From Juglans regia (lineage: Eukaryota; Streptophyta; Magnoliopsida; Fagales; Juglandaceae): a DNA stretch of 64,000 nucleotides. Made by a program: the position numbers and the translations under genes. The notes below the pieces were generated by a model. The model made no database searches. It was not told where the DNA came from and saw only the letters and a list, made by a program, of their open reading frames with translations. Positions 47,421 through 59,142 of the stretch are shown piece after piece. Where the stretch lies: positions 28,099,370 through 28,163,369 of the forward strand of contig NC_049904.1 of assembly GCF_001411555.2 (NCBI RefSeq). The letters run 5' to 3'. Numbering within the stretch: the first letter of the stretch is position 1; every line of letters starts with the position of its first letter.

Positions 47421-47580
47421 GAAAGCTTGAGGAATGGAGAGAACCACGGTAGAGAAGAACTCGAAAGAGAAATGACGGCAATGGAGGAAGTGAGAAAATG
47501 GAAAGCTTGAGGAACAGAGAGAACCATGGTAGAGAAGAACTTGAAAGAAAAACAACGACATTGGAGGAAGTGAGAAGATG
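47421..47580. repeat. 80-bp tandem repeat (two units) inside the Gypsy element
   Basis: 47421-47500 and 47501-47580 both start GAAAGCTTGAGGAA and share GGTAGAGAAGAACT; they differ at several bases. Short tandem repeats in the 3' spacer are common in Tat-type elements. Confidence 0.85.
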
Positions 47581-48096
47581 AAAGCAATAAGGGAAATGAG
47601 GAGAGAAACCAGCGAAGGAAAGGAAGAGAATGAGGCAAACAGTGAAAATGAGAGAGGGGAGAGACCTTATATAGGCTCGCAAGGGAACCGAGGCATTGAA
47701 TGACGTCGGGCACGTGGGGAGTAGGGGCCAATAAACGACCCGGGATGTGGGCAGACATACCCCGTCGAACCCAACCGTCGGGAAACTGCAGAGACCACAA
47801 AAGTCGAGGCGACGCACGCATTGAATGACATGGATATGTGGCCTTGGGAAGCCCAACCGGTGCAAGACTGCGTAGACGTAAGAAGCCACGTCAGGCGTGT
47901 GGGCAGCACGAGTGGATAAACGGCCCGGGATACGGGGAGACGCCCCACCAAATTCAACGGTTGGGAAATCGGAAAGACAACGGAATCCAAAGTGACCTCA
48001 TGCTAATGACAGGGGAAGATCTGAAAGAAACAAGCCCGAGAAAGGCATGTTTTGAATTCCCACCACACATGTGTATTAGGAATTCGCGGGGTACTG

Positions 48097-48807
48097 TGAT
48101 GGGAGTAATCCATGGGGCCAGGCCTAGGGGAGTAGGCCTGATTCACAAATCCCCGAAGAGTCCCAAGGCACATAGACAAGAGCTGGGTTGGGCCAGGTCA
48201 GCCTATGGGGCCCGAAAAGGGAAGTGATCAAGCAAAGTACGCTGACTAGAGAATGGAATGAAGGACTGTCTGACACCACAATTGGCCGACATTCAGGGAC
48301 ATCACCTATCCTTAAATCTTGTTGTCCGGATAGGTCGGAGAGATGGACATACTTGATCAGAACCACGTCACATTTAATGGCACGAAGATCGGCACGCCAC
48401 AACAGGGAGACACACCGCATTTAATGCATCTTAGGGCTCGGCATGCAACAACGTGCCTCTTAGGATGTCAGTGACAGTCACAATCAGGTCTAGTAAGTCT
48501 ATTACGTAACAGGGAGTTGGTAGGGACACCCAACCCCAGTACAAAGAGGCACACCCACAACCTCCACCTCGGGGATCGCCCCGGCTAGGTATAAATAACC
48601 CCTCTCCCAGCCATGGAAGGGGTTCAGACTCTCTCATACTTCAGCTCATTATTCTCTCTGATTGAATGCTTCTCCCTTTCACTCTATCTCAACAACTGAC
48701 TTAGGCATCAGAGGCACCATGGCACCCCGAGCCCCATTCTCTATCTCAATAAGATCTAGACCGAGCTTAGTAGCGTAGAGTTGTCCAGGCGATGAAACAC
48801 GACATCA
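48097..48807 (+). repeat. 3' LTR of the Gypsy element
   Basis: Starts TGATGGGAGTAATCC and ends ACGACATCA. TATAAATA at 48590-48597 corresponds to the 5' LTR promoter. Its first 100 bp carry extra sequence relative to the 5' LTR. Confidence 0.88.
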
Positions 48808-49799
48808 ACAAGAACACTTGCATAAATAAATTTAAAAAAAAAAACTATTTTGGAAGCAGTTGTACTTGTTGTGTACGTACAAGTGTTTTTTTTTTTTTAA
48901 GAGTTAAATGTTAACAAGAAGCAAGATTAACCGGAAATGTTTGGGCAGGCCGTAGTAGCTAGAGTATTTTTATTGGGTTATGCAAATATAAATGTGAAAT
49001 TTATGTAATATCACGTGAATTTACATTTGACTATTCTGTTCAAAACTTATTTTCACATTAAATTATCTATATATTTGTCAAAATAATAATAAAATATTAT
49101 CAATTTAATGGTATTTTTTTCAATTTTTTTTCTATTATTGGCAGAAACAATAACTCATCAAGTTTATTTGGAGGTAATTAGAAATAATTCATGAGAATGT
49201 AACGTACTGTAGGGTAGTCCAAAAATTAACGTACTGTAGAATGTTACGTTTTTTACTGCTTCTGATCAACCAAAAATTAAGGAGGGAAAGAAGGAAAAGA
49301 AAACAAAAGGAAAACTATGTTGAAATCGGGAGAGAGAAATACTATTTTATTCTATTTGGTCTAGATAGAGTAAAATTTAAATATGATCCATAATAATAAT
49401 TTTTTGTAGTTAAATTTTTTTTTTTTTTATTTACATAATCTAATATAACGTATTTTTAGACTCTATTATCTAAACACCTCATAAAATTTGCATTAAAGGC
49501 TCCTGTTTTGTCGTTGCCCGATCTCATCATGATCAGCTTGCTCAGATATTCATTCTATCCCAACTTTTTTTTTTTGAAAAGCTATCCCAACTTTTTGTTC
49601 TTTGGAAACAAGCACTTAACGAAATAATAGATAAAAGTTAGTTCTCTACTGGTTAGTTACTAAAACATACATCGATCTCTTTTTTATGAGCGAATCATAA
49701 ATCTGCGTCAAACGAGGATGAATGTTCCTAAATTTACGAGGTTATTGGGAATTTTCTGACAGATCACAAATTTAGGTAAATGATTTATAAAAACAATAA
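48808..49799. other. Spacer between the Gypsy element and the CRK-III promoter
   Basis: AT-rich, no open frame of interest. Distal CRK-III promoter sequence probably lies in its right part. Confidence 0.5.
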
Positions 49800-50071
49800 T
49801 ATAAATAGTTGAAAATACAACGTGGTACCGCACAAACCTATCAACTGGCCCACCTCCAAAAAAAAAAATATTGCCAAAAAACAAAAAGGCTGATCAGCAT
49901 AAAGATAATGCGCGCATAAAGAACGAGAAAAGTAGTTGGATGGTCAGCATTATTGAATTCCTTGTTTACCAAGTGATAATACCATGGACTTGCAAGTGGC
50001 AACACAGGCGGTTTCGTCATCACTTCCTCCCTAGGAATGCTACAAAGGGTACACAGATTACAGGGGGGAAA
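49800..50071 (+). promoter_or_regulatory. CRK-III core promoter and 5' leader
   Basis: TATAAATA at 49800-49807 lies 265 bp before the chosen ATG, leaving a leader of roughly 230 nt. The segment 49830-49898 is conserved upstream of CRK-II. An in-frame upstream ATG at 49871 would add 67 residues before the signal peptide and is therefore less likely to be the start. Confidence 0.5.
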
Positions 50072-53000
50072 ATGAGAATGGGCGCTTCAAGACTACAGCT
50101 TTTCCTTTTGTGTGCCATGCTCACACACCTTGTAAAGCTCGCCTTTGCGCAGCGAGATGCCTATGTGATCTATGATTGTTCCAATACCAATAACGTTAGC
50201 AGTAACAGTGTCTACAGTAAAAACGTCAATACCCTCCTTACCACCATCTCTTCTAACACCAATATCGATTATGGGTTCTACAATTTCTCCGTTGGAGAAA
50301 ATTTCAATAGAGTTAACGCAATTGTACTTTGTAGAGTAGACCTTACACCGACCGATTGCCGGAGTTGTGTCAAAATGTCTGCTCTCGAGCTTTTATTTCG
50401 GTGTCCAAACCGAAAGGAGGGTATCATGTGGTACATGAATTGTACAGTACGATACTCGAATAACTCTCTTTTTGGTGTCATGCAGTTTGAACCTGTGCAA
50501 CAACTTTCCGCCGCGACAGTGGTCACGGACCCGAGTGGGACGTTCAACCAGGTGCGAGAGACGTTGCTGGATAAACTGAGAAGTGAGGCTACAGCTAGCG
50601 CTTCGACTCTTCGCAAGTTTGCAACTGGAAGAGCAAACTCTCGATACTTTGATATATATGCTCTTTTGCAGTGCACTCCCGATTTGAATCAGCAGGAATG
50701 CAGCGATTGCCTAAATCAGAGCATCGCAAAAGTTCCAACTTGTTGCAATTCATCGCCAGGAGTGAGAGTTCTTACACCCAGCTGCAACGTAAGGTATGAG
50801 AACTACCATTTCTATCGTTACACTCTCGAGGCCCCGCCACCATCATCAAGTACTCTTCCTCTGCCTGCAGAAGGTACGGCTCTTCCCATATATTTGATCT
50901 GTATGTCGTCCTCTATCTATTTTCTTCTAGGAAGATTATATGCAAGTTTGAATGAAGGGATCGAAGAAAGTTTGATCTTTTTAGCCAGTGCCATTTAGTT
51001 AGGAGGGCGAAGGGATCCGGTTTCATCAACATACATGAATGTTACAAGTTAGTGGATAGATCTTTTTTGTTTAATTTAGAATATTTTATTTTTAAAAAAA
51101 TGTCAGTGGATTTTGTTCTGTTTGAGTTATTTACATTTTGTATCTAAATCATTTTAGCCATGCACGAATTAATAGCATATATTCTTGTCTTTCTGTGGTT
51201 GGTTTTGCAATTAACCAGCTAAATTTTCGTTGAGACAAAATATTTGTGAAAAAATAATAATAAAATACTTTTTTATTATTAATTTTTTGTTAAAATCAAT
51301 TTTTTTTTCTATATATCTTGTAATTAGCATCCATTATATATATTTGATATTAATAAAATAAATGTAATAATAAAAAATATAATCTTTTTTATATATTATA
51401 TGAAATATATATATAATATATTATAATAATAAAATAAATGTGTTGTTGAAAATTTATTGTATTATTGAAGGAAAAAGAAAATAAAAACATTGTGAGAGAG
51501 AGTGAGAGGAGAGAGAAACGGGGAATATTTGGTAAAGTCTCTCCCTTTGAATTGTTGACTAGATTTGTTCTTTTTAAACGAGACATTGACTGGACTTACC
51601 GACTTGCCCAGAACAAACTTGAGTCTTGACCCTGTCATCAATCATGTGCATCATTTTTAGATGATTACGAGTTATTAGGAAAAATTTAATTGTGGCACAC
51701 CACATCTTATTTTATTTTGATTATGTTAAGTAATATGTAACTAGAATTAAATGATAAATAAGTATATAATAAATGATAATCTAATAGTAATAAATATATC
51801 ACATCTTATTTAATGATATGAAAGTAGGATAATAGTATGGTTTAATCAACAAAAGAATTTGGCCAGTCCCAAAATACATCTAATTTCAATTTGTACTTAT
51901 TCATCTTTTTCAAATCTCAAAATACAACATACTTCAATTAAACAAAATAATAAAAAAGTTCCAACTCTAATTATTCATTTTAATAAAAATCAATATCAAT
52001 TATATTTCCATTAAAAAAAACTAAAAACTTACATAATTTTTAATTACAAAGCATGCCTTCTCTCTCTACTTTTCTTCTGCTTGTATCATCCTTCATCACC
52101 CATGCATGCACCTAGTCCAGACGCCCCCCGAGGAGGAGCACAACTTCTTACATTCTAAAACTATATTCTTTGTAATTAATGTGTGTTTTCACAATTTAGC
52201 CTCGGAATCCTAATATCAGAACTGATCGAATTCTGGTTTCTGCAGGAAAGGGGAGTAGTACTAACTCTTCTCGAACTATCATTATAGTCGTGGTGGCTAT
52301 TGTTTCCGCGGTGTTAATCTTCTGCATCTGCACCTGTATCTATTTGAGGATGAGGAAGCAAGGAAAGAAAGTTGAAAGTAAGTTAAAATTGGTTCGTTGT
52401 TTCCTACCTATTAAGGATTTGGTTTATCTCAAATATGGAAATCTTAAGAAAACTGAGACACTGATCAGGAAACTCAGACATGTTTCACTTTTGGGCATAT
52501 ATATTCTGGCTTAGTTTTAGGCTGTACTGCTGGTGAAAACAAGAATGACATCAAGTTCTCTGTTGTAACGATGAATTAAGCTGATGTTTTATGCACATAA
52601 ATTGCTCACTTATCTTTAAGCTATGGACTTATCTTTCCACAGTGGATGAAATTAACAGCGGCGCTGAATCCTTGCAATTCGACTTCTGCACGATTAGAGT
52701 TGCTACAGACAACTTTTCCAATGTAAACAAACTTGGGGAAGGTGGATTCGGTACTGTTTACAAAGTAATTCATGAACAATATGATCATATGATAAACTTG
52801 CTATGTCATGAATCTATAACTTGAATTACTGGAGGACAGGAGTCATTTGACATGATGATTAATACATCTCTATTCAGGGCAAGTTTCCAAATGGACAAGA
52901 AATAGCTGTGAAAAGGCTTTCTAGGAGTTCGGAACAAGGTGATCAAGAATTTAAGAACGAGATCTTATTAGTTGTCAAGCTACAGCACAGGAATTTAGTA

Positions 53001-54147
53001 AGGCTCCTAGGTTTCTGCTTTGAAGGAAATGAAAGGCTTCTTGTCTATGAGTTTATGCCGAATGCAAGCCTTGACCACTTCATATTTGGTACGCACGATT
53101 ACATTTTTTCAAGTTGTATGTATGTATATATGTTCCAACACACTTGTATATATATAATATTATTTATATGTATATATATTTGTCCTATAACCCCATATAT
53201 ATGCTTAATTGAATGCGTAGATCCAAGCAAGCGTTTACATTTGGATTGGACAATTCGATACAAAATTATAGTTGGCATTGCTCGAGGGCTTCAATATCTT
53301 CATGAAGATTCTCAATTTCGCATTATTCATCGTGATCTCAAAACTAGTAATGTTTTGTTAGATGAAGAGATGAACCCAAAAATTTCAGATTTCGGTATGG
53401 CAAGATTGTTTACACTAGATCAATCTCAGGCTAATACAAGGAGAATTGTCGGGACCTAGTAAGTATATATGCTAATATCTTGTAAATATTTGTCCCCTAG
53501 CTATAAATTAATAAAAAGGATTAATTACAAAGATTTTCAATCAATATCAACATTACTGATCATGTATAGATGTCCTCATGCAGTGGATATATGGCTCCAG
53601 AGTATGCAATGCACGGACACTTTTCAGTGAAGTCCGATGTCTTTAGCTACGGCGTGTTAATTCTGGAGATGGTGTGTGGGCAAAAGAACAATTATTTCCA
53701 AGATGGGGAGAATACGGAGAATCTTCTTAGCCATGTAAGTGCTACAATGTATTTTTTTTTTTAAGTATATTTCCCTTTTGCAATAAACCGATGTTCTCTG
53801 TAATATATATTGTCTCTGCCTCTGTAATATTATATACCTTACAGGCATGGAAAAACTGGAGAGAAGGAATAGCTTCAAATCTTATAGATTCAACATTGAG
53901 GGTTGGTTCAACGATCGAAATAATGCGATGCATCCACATAGGATTGCTATGTGTTCAAGAGAACATAGCTGAGAGACCAACAATGGCTTCAGTCCTCCTA
54001 ATGCTTAACAGTTACTCTATGGCTCTGCCCGTACCCTCACGACCTGCATTCTTAATGCACAACATTGTTGAATCAGACATGTTGTCAGACCGATCATTCC
54101 AAGCTTCACAAAATGAGGCTTCAATGACTGACCCATATCCTCGCTAA
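50072..54147 (+). CDS. CRK-III: complete cysteine-rich receptor-like protein kinase
   Basis: The seven exons are 50072-50873, 52246-52377, 52643-52764, 52878-53088, 53221-53458, 53584-53734 and 53845-54147. All introns are GT-AG, and the 1959-nt CDS gives 652 residues, usual for CRKs. Residues 1-26 (ending LVKLAFA) form a signal peptide. Two DUF26 domains follow, with [13 protein letters not shown] and [13 protein letters not shown] (C-X8-C-X2-C). The membrane span is near 278-301. The Ser/Thr kinase has a [10 protein letters not shown] loop, the AVKRL lysine, [23 protein letters not shown] and [11 protein letters not shown]. The start was chosen because it opens the signal peptide; an ATG two codons later is equally usable. 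CRKs act at the plasma membrane in pathogen, redox and abiotic-stress signalling. All key catalytic residues are present. The ligand is unknown. Confidence 0.92.
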
Positions 54148-55177
54148 TTCTTGATGATGATCATGCCTTGGGAAAATAAGATCGATCAATATTTGTTGTG
54201 TAGCTTGTAGTTATTTGCTACGTACGTACAGGCTTAATTGAGACTTACGTACGTCAAATGGGAGATCATGTAGAGGCAGTGACAGGCACCTCTGTCGAAG
54301 CTTAATTCAGCAGATGCATGAGGACTCAATTATTGTTTTCTAGCTATATATCCTCGTTAATTAGTATTTTACAGGAGTTGTAATTTAGAGCACAACTGAT
54401 CAGATATTTGATACTTCTATGATCTCGATATTTGATATTTTAAAAAAGGCACATGCACGACGATCGAGAGTGGTTGTGACCTTTAATTGCATGGTTACAA
54501 TTAAGTGCGTAAACATAGTTCGATCGATGCGTGCTAACGTAGTCGGACAGGTGCAATATTCTCTTTGGAGCAATACTAGTGGAACAAACGTTTGTGCATG
54601 TAGTGTACTCATGATATCAATCGCAGTTCATGAAGAGAGAGTGTTTTGATCTTCTGCATGTCAATGAAGGAAGCCGATCAGCGTTGCAGAGTGAAGAAAA
54701 ACTTCTTGTATATATATGGTCGAACACGTACACTTGGAAAAACCTCACAGCCGGCGGGTGCAAACCCAATTTTAACACCGGCCAATAGTATTTCGCCACA
54801 TAAGATATGTAACAAATATCTATCTACACTTACATGTACTAGATTCCTTCTTTATTTTTCATCTCTCACATCCCGCTGCAACTTCCCTCTCTCTCAAATA
54901 CGTTATCTCTCTCTCTCTCTAAAATACATTCTCCTCTACAGGTCATTGCCTATAAATTAATAATCGTATTAAATTCATTATCATCATCTTTTTGCACATG
55001 TCAAACCAGCCAAAAGATACCCACAACAACAAAATGATAATGAAAATCTAGATCTTAGAAAAAAAAAACAAAGTTGTTGCTAATTATATAAAAAAACAAA
55101 GCAGCAGACTTTTACTGCTTTTATAGAGAGCTAGGTGGCATGCAGAGGAGAGTGAGAAGAGTGCATTTGAGAGAGAG

Positions 55178-55227
<50 letters not shown>

Positions 55228-55780
55228 AAGAGAGAGAGGGGGAAAGTTGCATCGGGGTAGGGGAGAAAGAGAGAGAAGAGGGGAAGAGATGAAAAATAAG
55301 GAAAGAATCTAGTGCATGTGAGTGTATGAAGATTTGTTGCATATCCTATGTGGCAAAATTTTATTGGTCGGTGTTAAAACTGGATTTTCACCCGACCGCC
55401 TGGGAGCAGCTCTCATATATATATTAAATAATTCTATTTGAAACCTTTACTTTACACACTATCCAAATGACGTCATAATTTAATTTGAAAGAAAAATTTT
55501 AAAAGAAAAATTCTACTTATCATCTTCTAATTAATTACACACCAACATGTGATTTTGTCCTTTTTGTCATTCTATTTAAACACACACATCATTTAATTTA
55601 AACACACACATATTGATTTGTGTGTTTAAATAAAATGATAAAAATAATAAATCATATGTTGGTGTGTCATATAGGGAATGATAAGTAGCATTCCTCATTT
55701 TAAAATTTGAATAATTTAAATCAAATTATACCATATGGATGATGTGTTGTGTAAAAATTTTCAAATAGCACTACGTAATG

Positions 55781-55823
<43 letters not shown>

Positions 55824-55921
55824 CCAATTACTGATCATTTTTTGAATCAGTCCTCGTAACTTCAAGTCTAGTAATATTCAGGCTTTGTTAGATGGAGATT
55901 GAGATGAACTCAGGAAATTAC
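54148..55921. repeat. CRK 3'-flank duplicon D3, left piece
   Basis: The CRK-III 3' UTR and spacer match D2 (29577 onward) and D0 (2030 onward). It contains the second long inverted-repeat element and an AT microsatellite (about 55785-55819). The match resumes at 58022 after the hAT insertion. Confidence 0.85.
54738..55414. repeat. Long inverted-repeat (fold-back/MITE-like) element, copy 2
   Basis: Arms near 54738-54945 and 55130-55414 are imperfect reverse complements, as in 2352-2942. The loop shares AAAAGATACCCACAACAACA with that copy. A (GA)n run at about 55182-55224 is much longer than in copy 1. It begins about 590 bp after the CRK-III stop codon, so read-through transcripts could fold into a long hairpin. 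Confidence 0.75.
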
Positions 55922-57629
55922 TAAGACTGTCCATTCGGGTTCGGCCCCGGAAACTGGGTTTCAAACCCAGGCCGAAATCCGGACTGAGTTGGCCTGGATC
56001 AGACCCGAGCCGGAACACCGGTGAATCCGGGTTATGGGTTGTACCCTTTTTTTATTTTTTTTATTTTATAAACGCCTATATTGCATTTAAAAAGTTGAAA
56101 AGCATAATTCTTCTATATTTATTAAAACATTTTTAAAAAAAGTGTTGAAAATAATAATTTTTTATAAAAGCCTATATTTTATGAAAACTTTGTTTGAGTC
56201 ATCATTAAAAAGCATAATACTAACATTTTCTAGAATAATAAAAATATATAAAAATGAAAAACTAAAATGCATGCAATCCACTACATATTACATTATTTTG
56301 TTATTTACATATTACATTACAAAATACAAAATTACAAGATATGAATTACAAAATCATTAGCCTTGTCTTCTGTCAATGATTTAATCTCAGACCAAGTAGC
56401 AACATCAGGGGATATGATTGAAAGAGAGCCTGCAAAAAATAAAAATTTTGAACAAACGTGTTACAACACAATCTTCTCGCATGTTATGATATAAATGCGG
56501 CCTAAATGTCATGTACAAAATACACAAAGCACATCACCTATGCACAATTAACATAACCAGGCAAAATTGAAACAACCAGACTTAGAAGCAAAATAAAGTC
56601 AAATACAGAAAACAAACCAAATGCTCTGATTTAGGAGAGATTCTGCGATTTCAAAAAATGGGTTTCACTCAAAAGTAAATGAGGCAGAGCAGAGGAGCGT
56701 CGCTATACTAAGAATGACTCCTAACTATATAATGTCAAGTTTCATATGAGAAGATGTACTTGCAACTTTGTTAAGAATTAGGATAAGTGTGAAACAAATT
56801 GAGCAAACGCCAATATGCAGGTCGTATAATTTAGAAAATTCAACAACATTTTCAAAAAAGCAAACTAAGATGCACACAAACTTTCCTAGCAAATGATGCA
56901 AAGCAGAGGATTATGTAAACGAGATTTCTAGAGATTTAGAATTTACAAGTATATAAACAATATATGTATACTCTAAACATATAATATAACATTATTCTTC
57001 TATGTTCGTTGCCCTCCCATCGCTTACTTCCATGAGAGATAACACAAGAAAAATCCCATTCGACATGTTCAGAAGCCAACCCACCTCTCAATGGACTTAA
57101 AATTTCTTGGATTCAATACCCACGGCTAAACAAATCTAACTCGTAAAAATAATCCTCAAACCCAATCTTCAAGTGCTTAGAAAAATGTTATTTATTTTCC
57201 TTTGTTCAACTAAACAGATCTAACCCATAAAAATAATTCTCAAACATTCAAACATTATCATCAAAACAAACCCAAAATCAATGAAGAGAGAATAAAACAA
57301 ACAGAGAGAAGAAAGAAAACGTATCCAAACGGAATAGAACCCAAAAAGAAAAAGTGCAGATCTAGCCAAATGGAAAACTTAAGTATCTTGTTCAAACATG
57401 GATACTCATGTTATCCCAACATGCCGTCAAATCACCGAACCAAACAAGCAAAGCCAAACCCAAAAATCTTGAATAAAATCAAACTATTTCAGCCAAGCAC
57501 CGACAATTCTTCCGAACATAATTAACAAAAATAGATGCAATTGACGGAAGAATTCAAGAAAGTCATACATGCAATTTTGGACGACATTACAGACCCTAAA
57601 CCTCTCGATATTGCTGTGCTGCTGTGCCT

Positions 57630-57677
<48 letters not shown>

Positions 57678-58021
57678 GGCGCATAGAGAGAGGTGGGAGA
57701 GAGAGAGAGAGAGGTTAAGACTTGAGAGCTACGGTGCAAGGGAGATACGTGAAGTGACGAAGTCCAGAGGAGAAACCTAGAAAGGGTTTTTTTTTTTTTT
57801 TAAATGCTATTACTAGGCGTCATTTTGATAGTTCAAAATTTTTTTTTAAAAAAATATGGGTTCCGGGTTTAAAACCCGTTACCCACCCCAGGTGGACCCA
57901 GGTTTAGTCATGCTAGTACCGGCCATGATTTAATCTGGGCCGGAACTCATAACCGGAACTCGGATAATTCCGAGTTCCGGACCGGGCCAAAAAAAAACCT
58001 TGGCCTGGATGAACATCGCTA
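55922..58021. mobile_element. Non-autonomous hAT element, 2.1 kb
   Basis: Ends TAAGACTGTCCATTCGGG and, inverted, TAGCGATGTTCATCCAGG are imperfect terminal repeats. An exact 8-bp target duplication GAAATTAC flanks it (55914-55921 and 58022-58029). Copy D0 has the empty site with one GAAATTAC at 3357-3364. Subterminal regions carry CCGGAACC/GGACCGG-type motifs; the interior is AT-rich. A (GT)n(GA)n microsatellite lies at 57632-57680. No transposase recognised. Confidence 0.93.
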
Positions 58022-58432
58022 GAAATTACAATGATACGTGCATGATTCCATCGTCCTTGTCAAGGTCGAGCTCTCTGATCTGTAGGCTTCTAGAACTATA
58101 TATTTACCCGTTGGATAAAACTAATCTTGTTTTAGAAAAACAAAAACTAGAGAGAGAGAGAGAGTTTTGCTTGTAATTCTCATCAATTCTTTCCCGACAT
58201 GACTTTGTGTGTATGCATGTATTTATTTATTTATTAACAATAGATCATTCAAATATTGAATTTTCTAAGTCACGACAAAAAAAAAAAAATCCTTTTCGGT
58301 GTGAAATGGGTGTTTCAACTTTCAATTTGCCAAATAAAGAAAGAAATCGTATGTCTAGTTAGCTTAACCGCTAACGGCACACGTACTATTTATAAAAAAT
58401 TTGTTAATCATTTTCACATATTATATACTATA

Positions 58433-58484
<52 letters not shown>

Positions 58485-59098
58485 TTCTTATTAAATGTGT
58501 GATATATAGATAATAAATAAAAAAATTAATTAGTTTTAAAAAAATAAAATTAATTTAAAAAAATAAAAAATAAAATAAATAAAAATATAAATATATGATT
58601 TCTCTATCCTGTCTCTACTAAATATAATAAAGCTCTAATATTTAAATCGAACATGTCTCTATCCTGCCCATGACAGCACATATATCAAATCGGAACGATA
58701 CAACTGGTCTACTTTCTATATGCTATCCTGCTTTATTATTTAATTATATTTTTTCTTCTACTTTTCTAATGATTTTTTTTAAAATATAATTATTTATATA
58801 AAATTTATCTATTTAAAATTTATACAAATTATTTCCCAATAAAAAATAGATCATTGAAATAGTGAAGTGAATACGACTTTTCTAAATTACGACCAAAAAA
58901 AAAAAAAAATTTCCGTGTGGAATGAGAGTTTCAGGCTTTCAGCTTTCAATGCGCCGAATAAGGAAATCGTATGGTGTCTGGTTAGCTTAAATGCTAACGC
59001 CCCCAAATACTATATCTTAATCGAACATGCGGTCTCCATCCTGCCCCACTTACCCTGCCCATGAGATCACACACACAATTATTTATTTATTAATTATT
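58022..59098. repeat. CRK 3'-flank duplicon D3, right piece
   Basis: 58022-58610 matches 3357-3955, 58625-58880 matches 4975-5280, and 58905-59080 matches 8160-8340. It therefore lacks both the Mutator-like element and the CRM/MITE block of D0. A (TTA)n microsatellite is at about 58436-58484. The LINE interrupts its right end. Confidence 0.85.
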
Positions 59099-59142
59099 AT
59101 TTTTTTTCACATCAAGTTTACTGCATTAATAAAGATAAAGGT

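Larger units (their letters stand above)
42471..48807 (+). mobile_element. Gypsy (Tat-like) LTR retrotransposon lacking gag
   Basis: LTRs of 679 bp (42471-43149) and 711 bp (48097-48807) flank a decayed pol region and a long 3' spacer with an antisense reading frame. Only about 190 bp separate the 5' LTR from reverse transcriptase, so gag and protease are deleted. TGGCGCC, an Asp-tRNA-like primer site, follows the 5' LTR at 43153. The flanking 5-mers (AAAAC and ACAAG) do not match, so the target duplication is lost or the ends are off by a few bases. An antisense frame between integrase and 3' LTR is a known feature of the plant Tat lineage. Confidence 0.88.

Noticed and set aside
47356..47990. 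Further minus-strand frames overlapping the Gypsy antisense frame
   Set aside because: Ser/Leu/Phe-rich translations of the 80-bp tandem repeats and LTR-proximal spacer; shadows of each other.
49871..50071. In-frame N-terminal extension of CRK-III from an ATG at 49871
   Set aside because: It would bury the signal peptide 67 residues inside the protein; receptors of this family start with the signal peptide, so 50072 is preferred.
53458..53460. Apparent TAG stop in the CRK kinase after GGGACC (also at 28891)
   Set aside because: The TA belongs to a Tyr codon split by a GTAAGT donor; splicing to TGGATATATGG restores TYGYMAPEY.
58256..58513. 85-codon frame ending in a long poly-Tyr run
   Set aside because: It translates a (TTA)n microsatellite.
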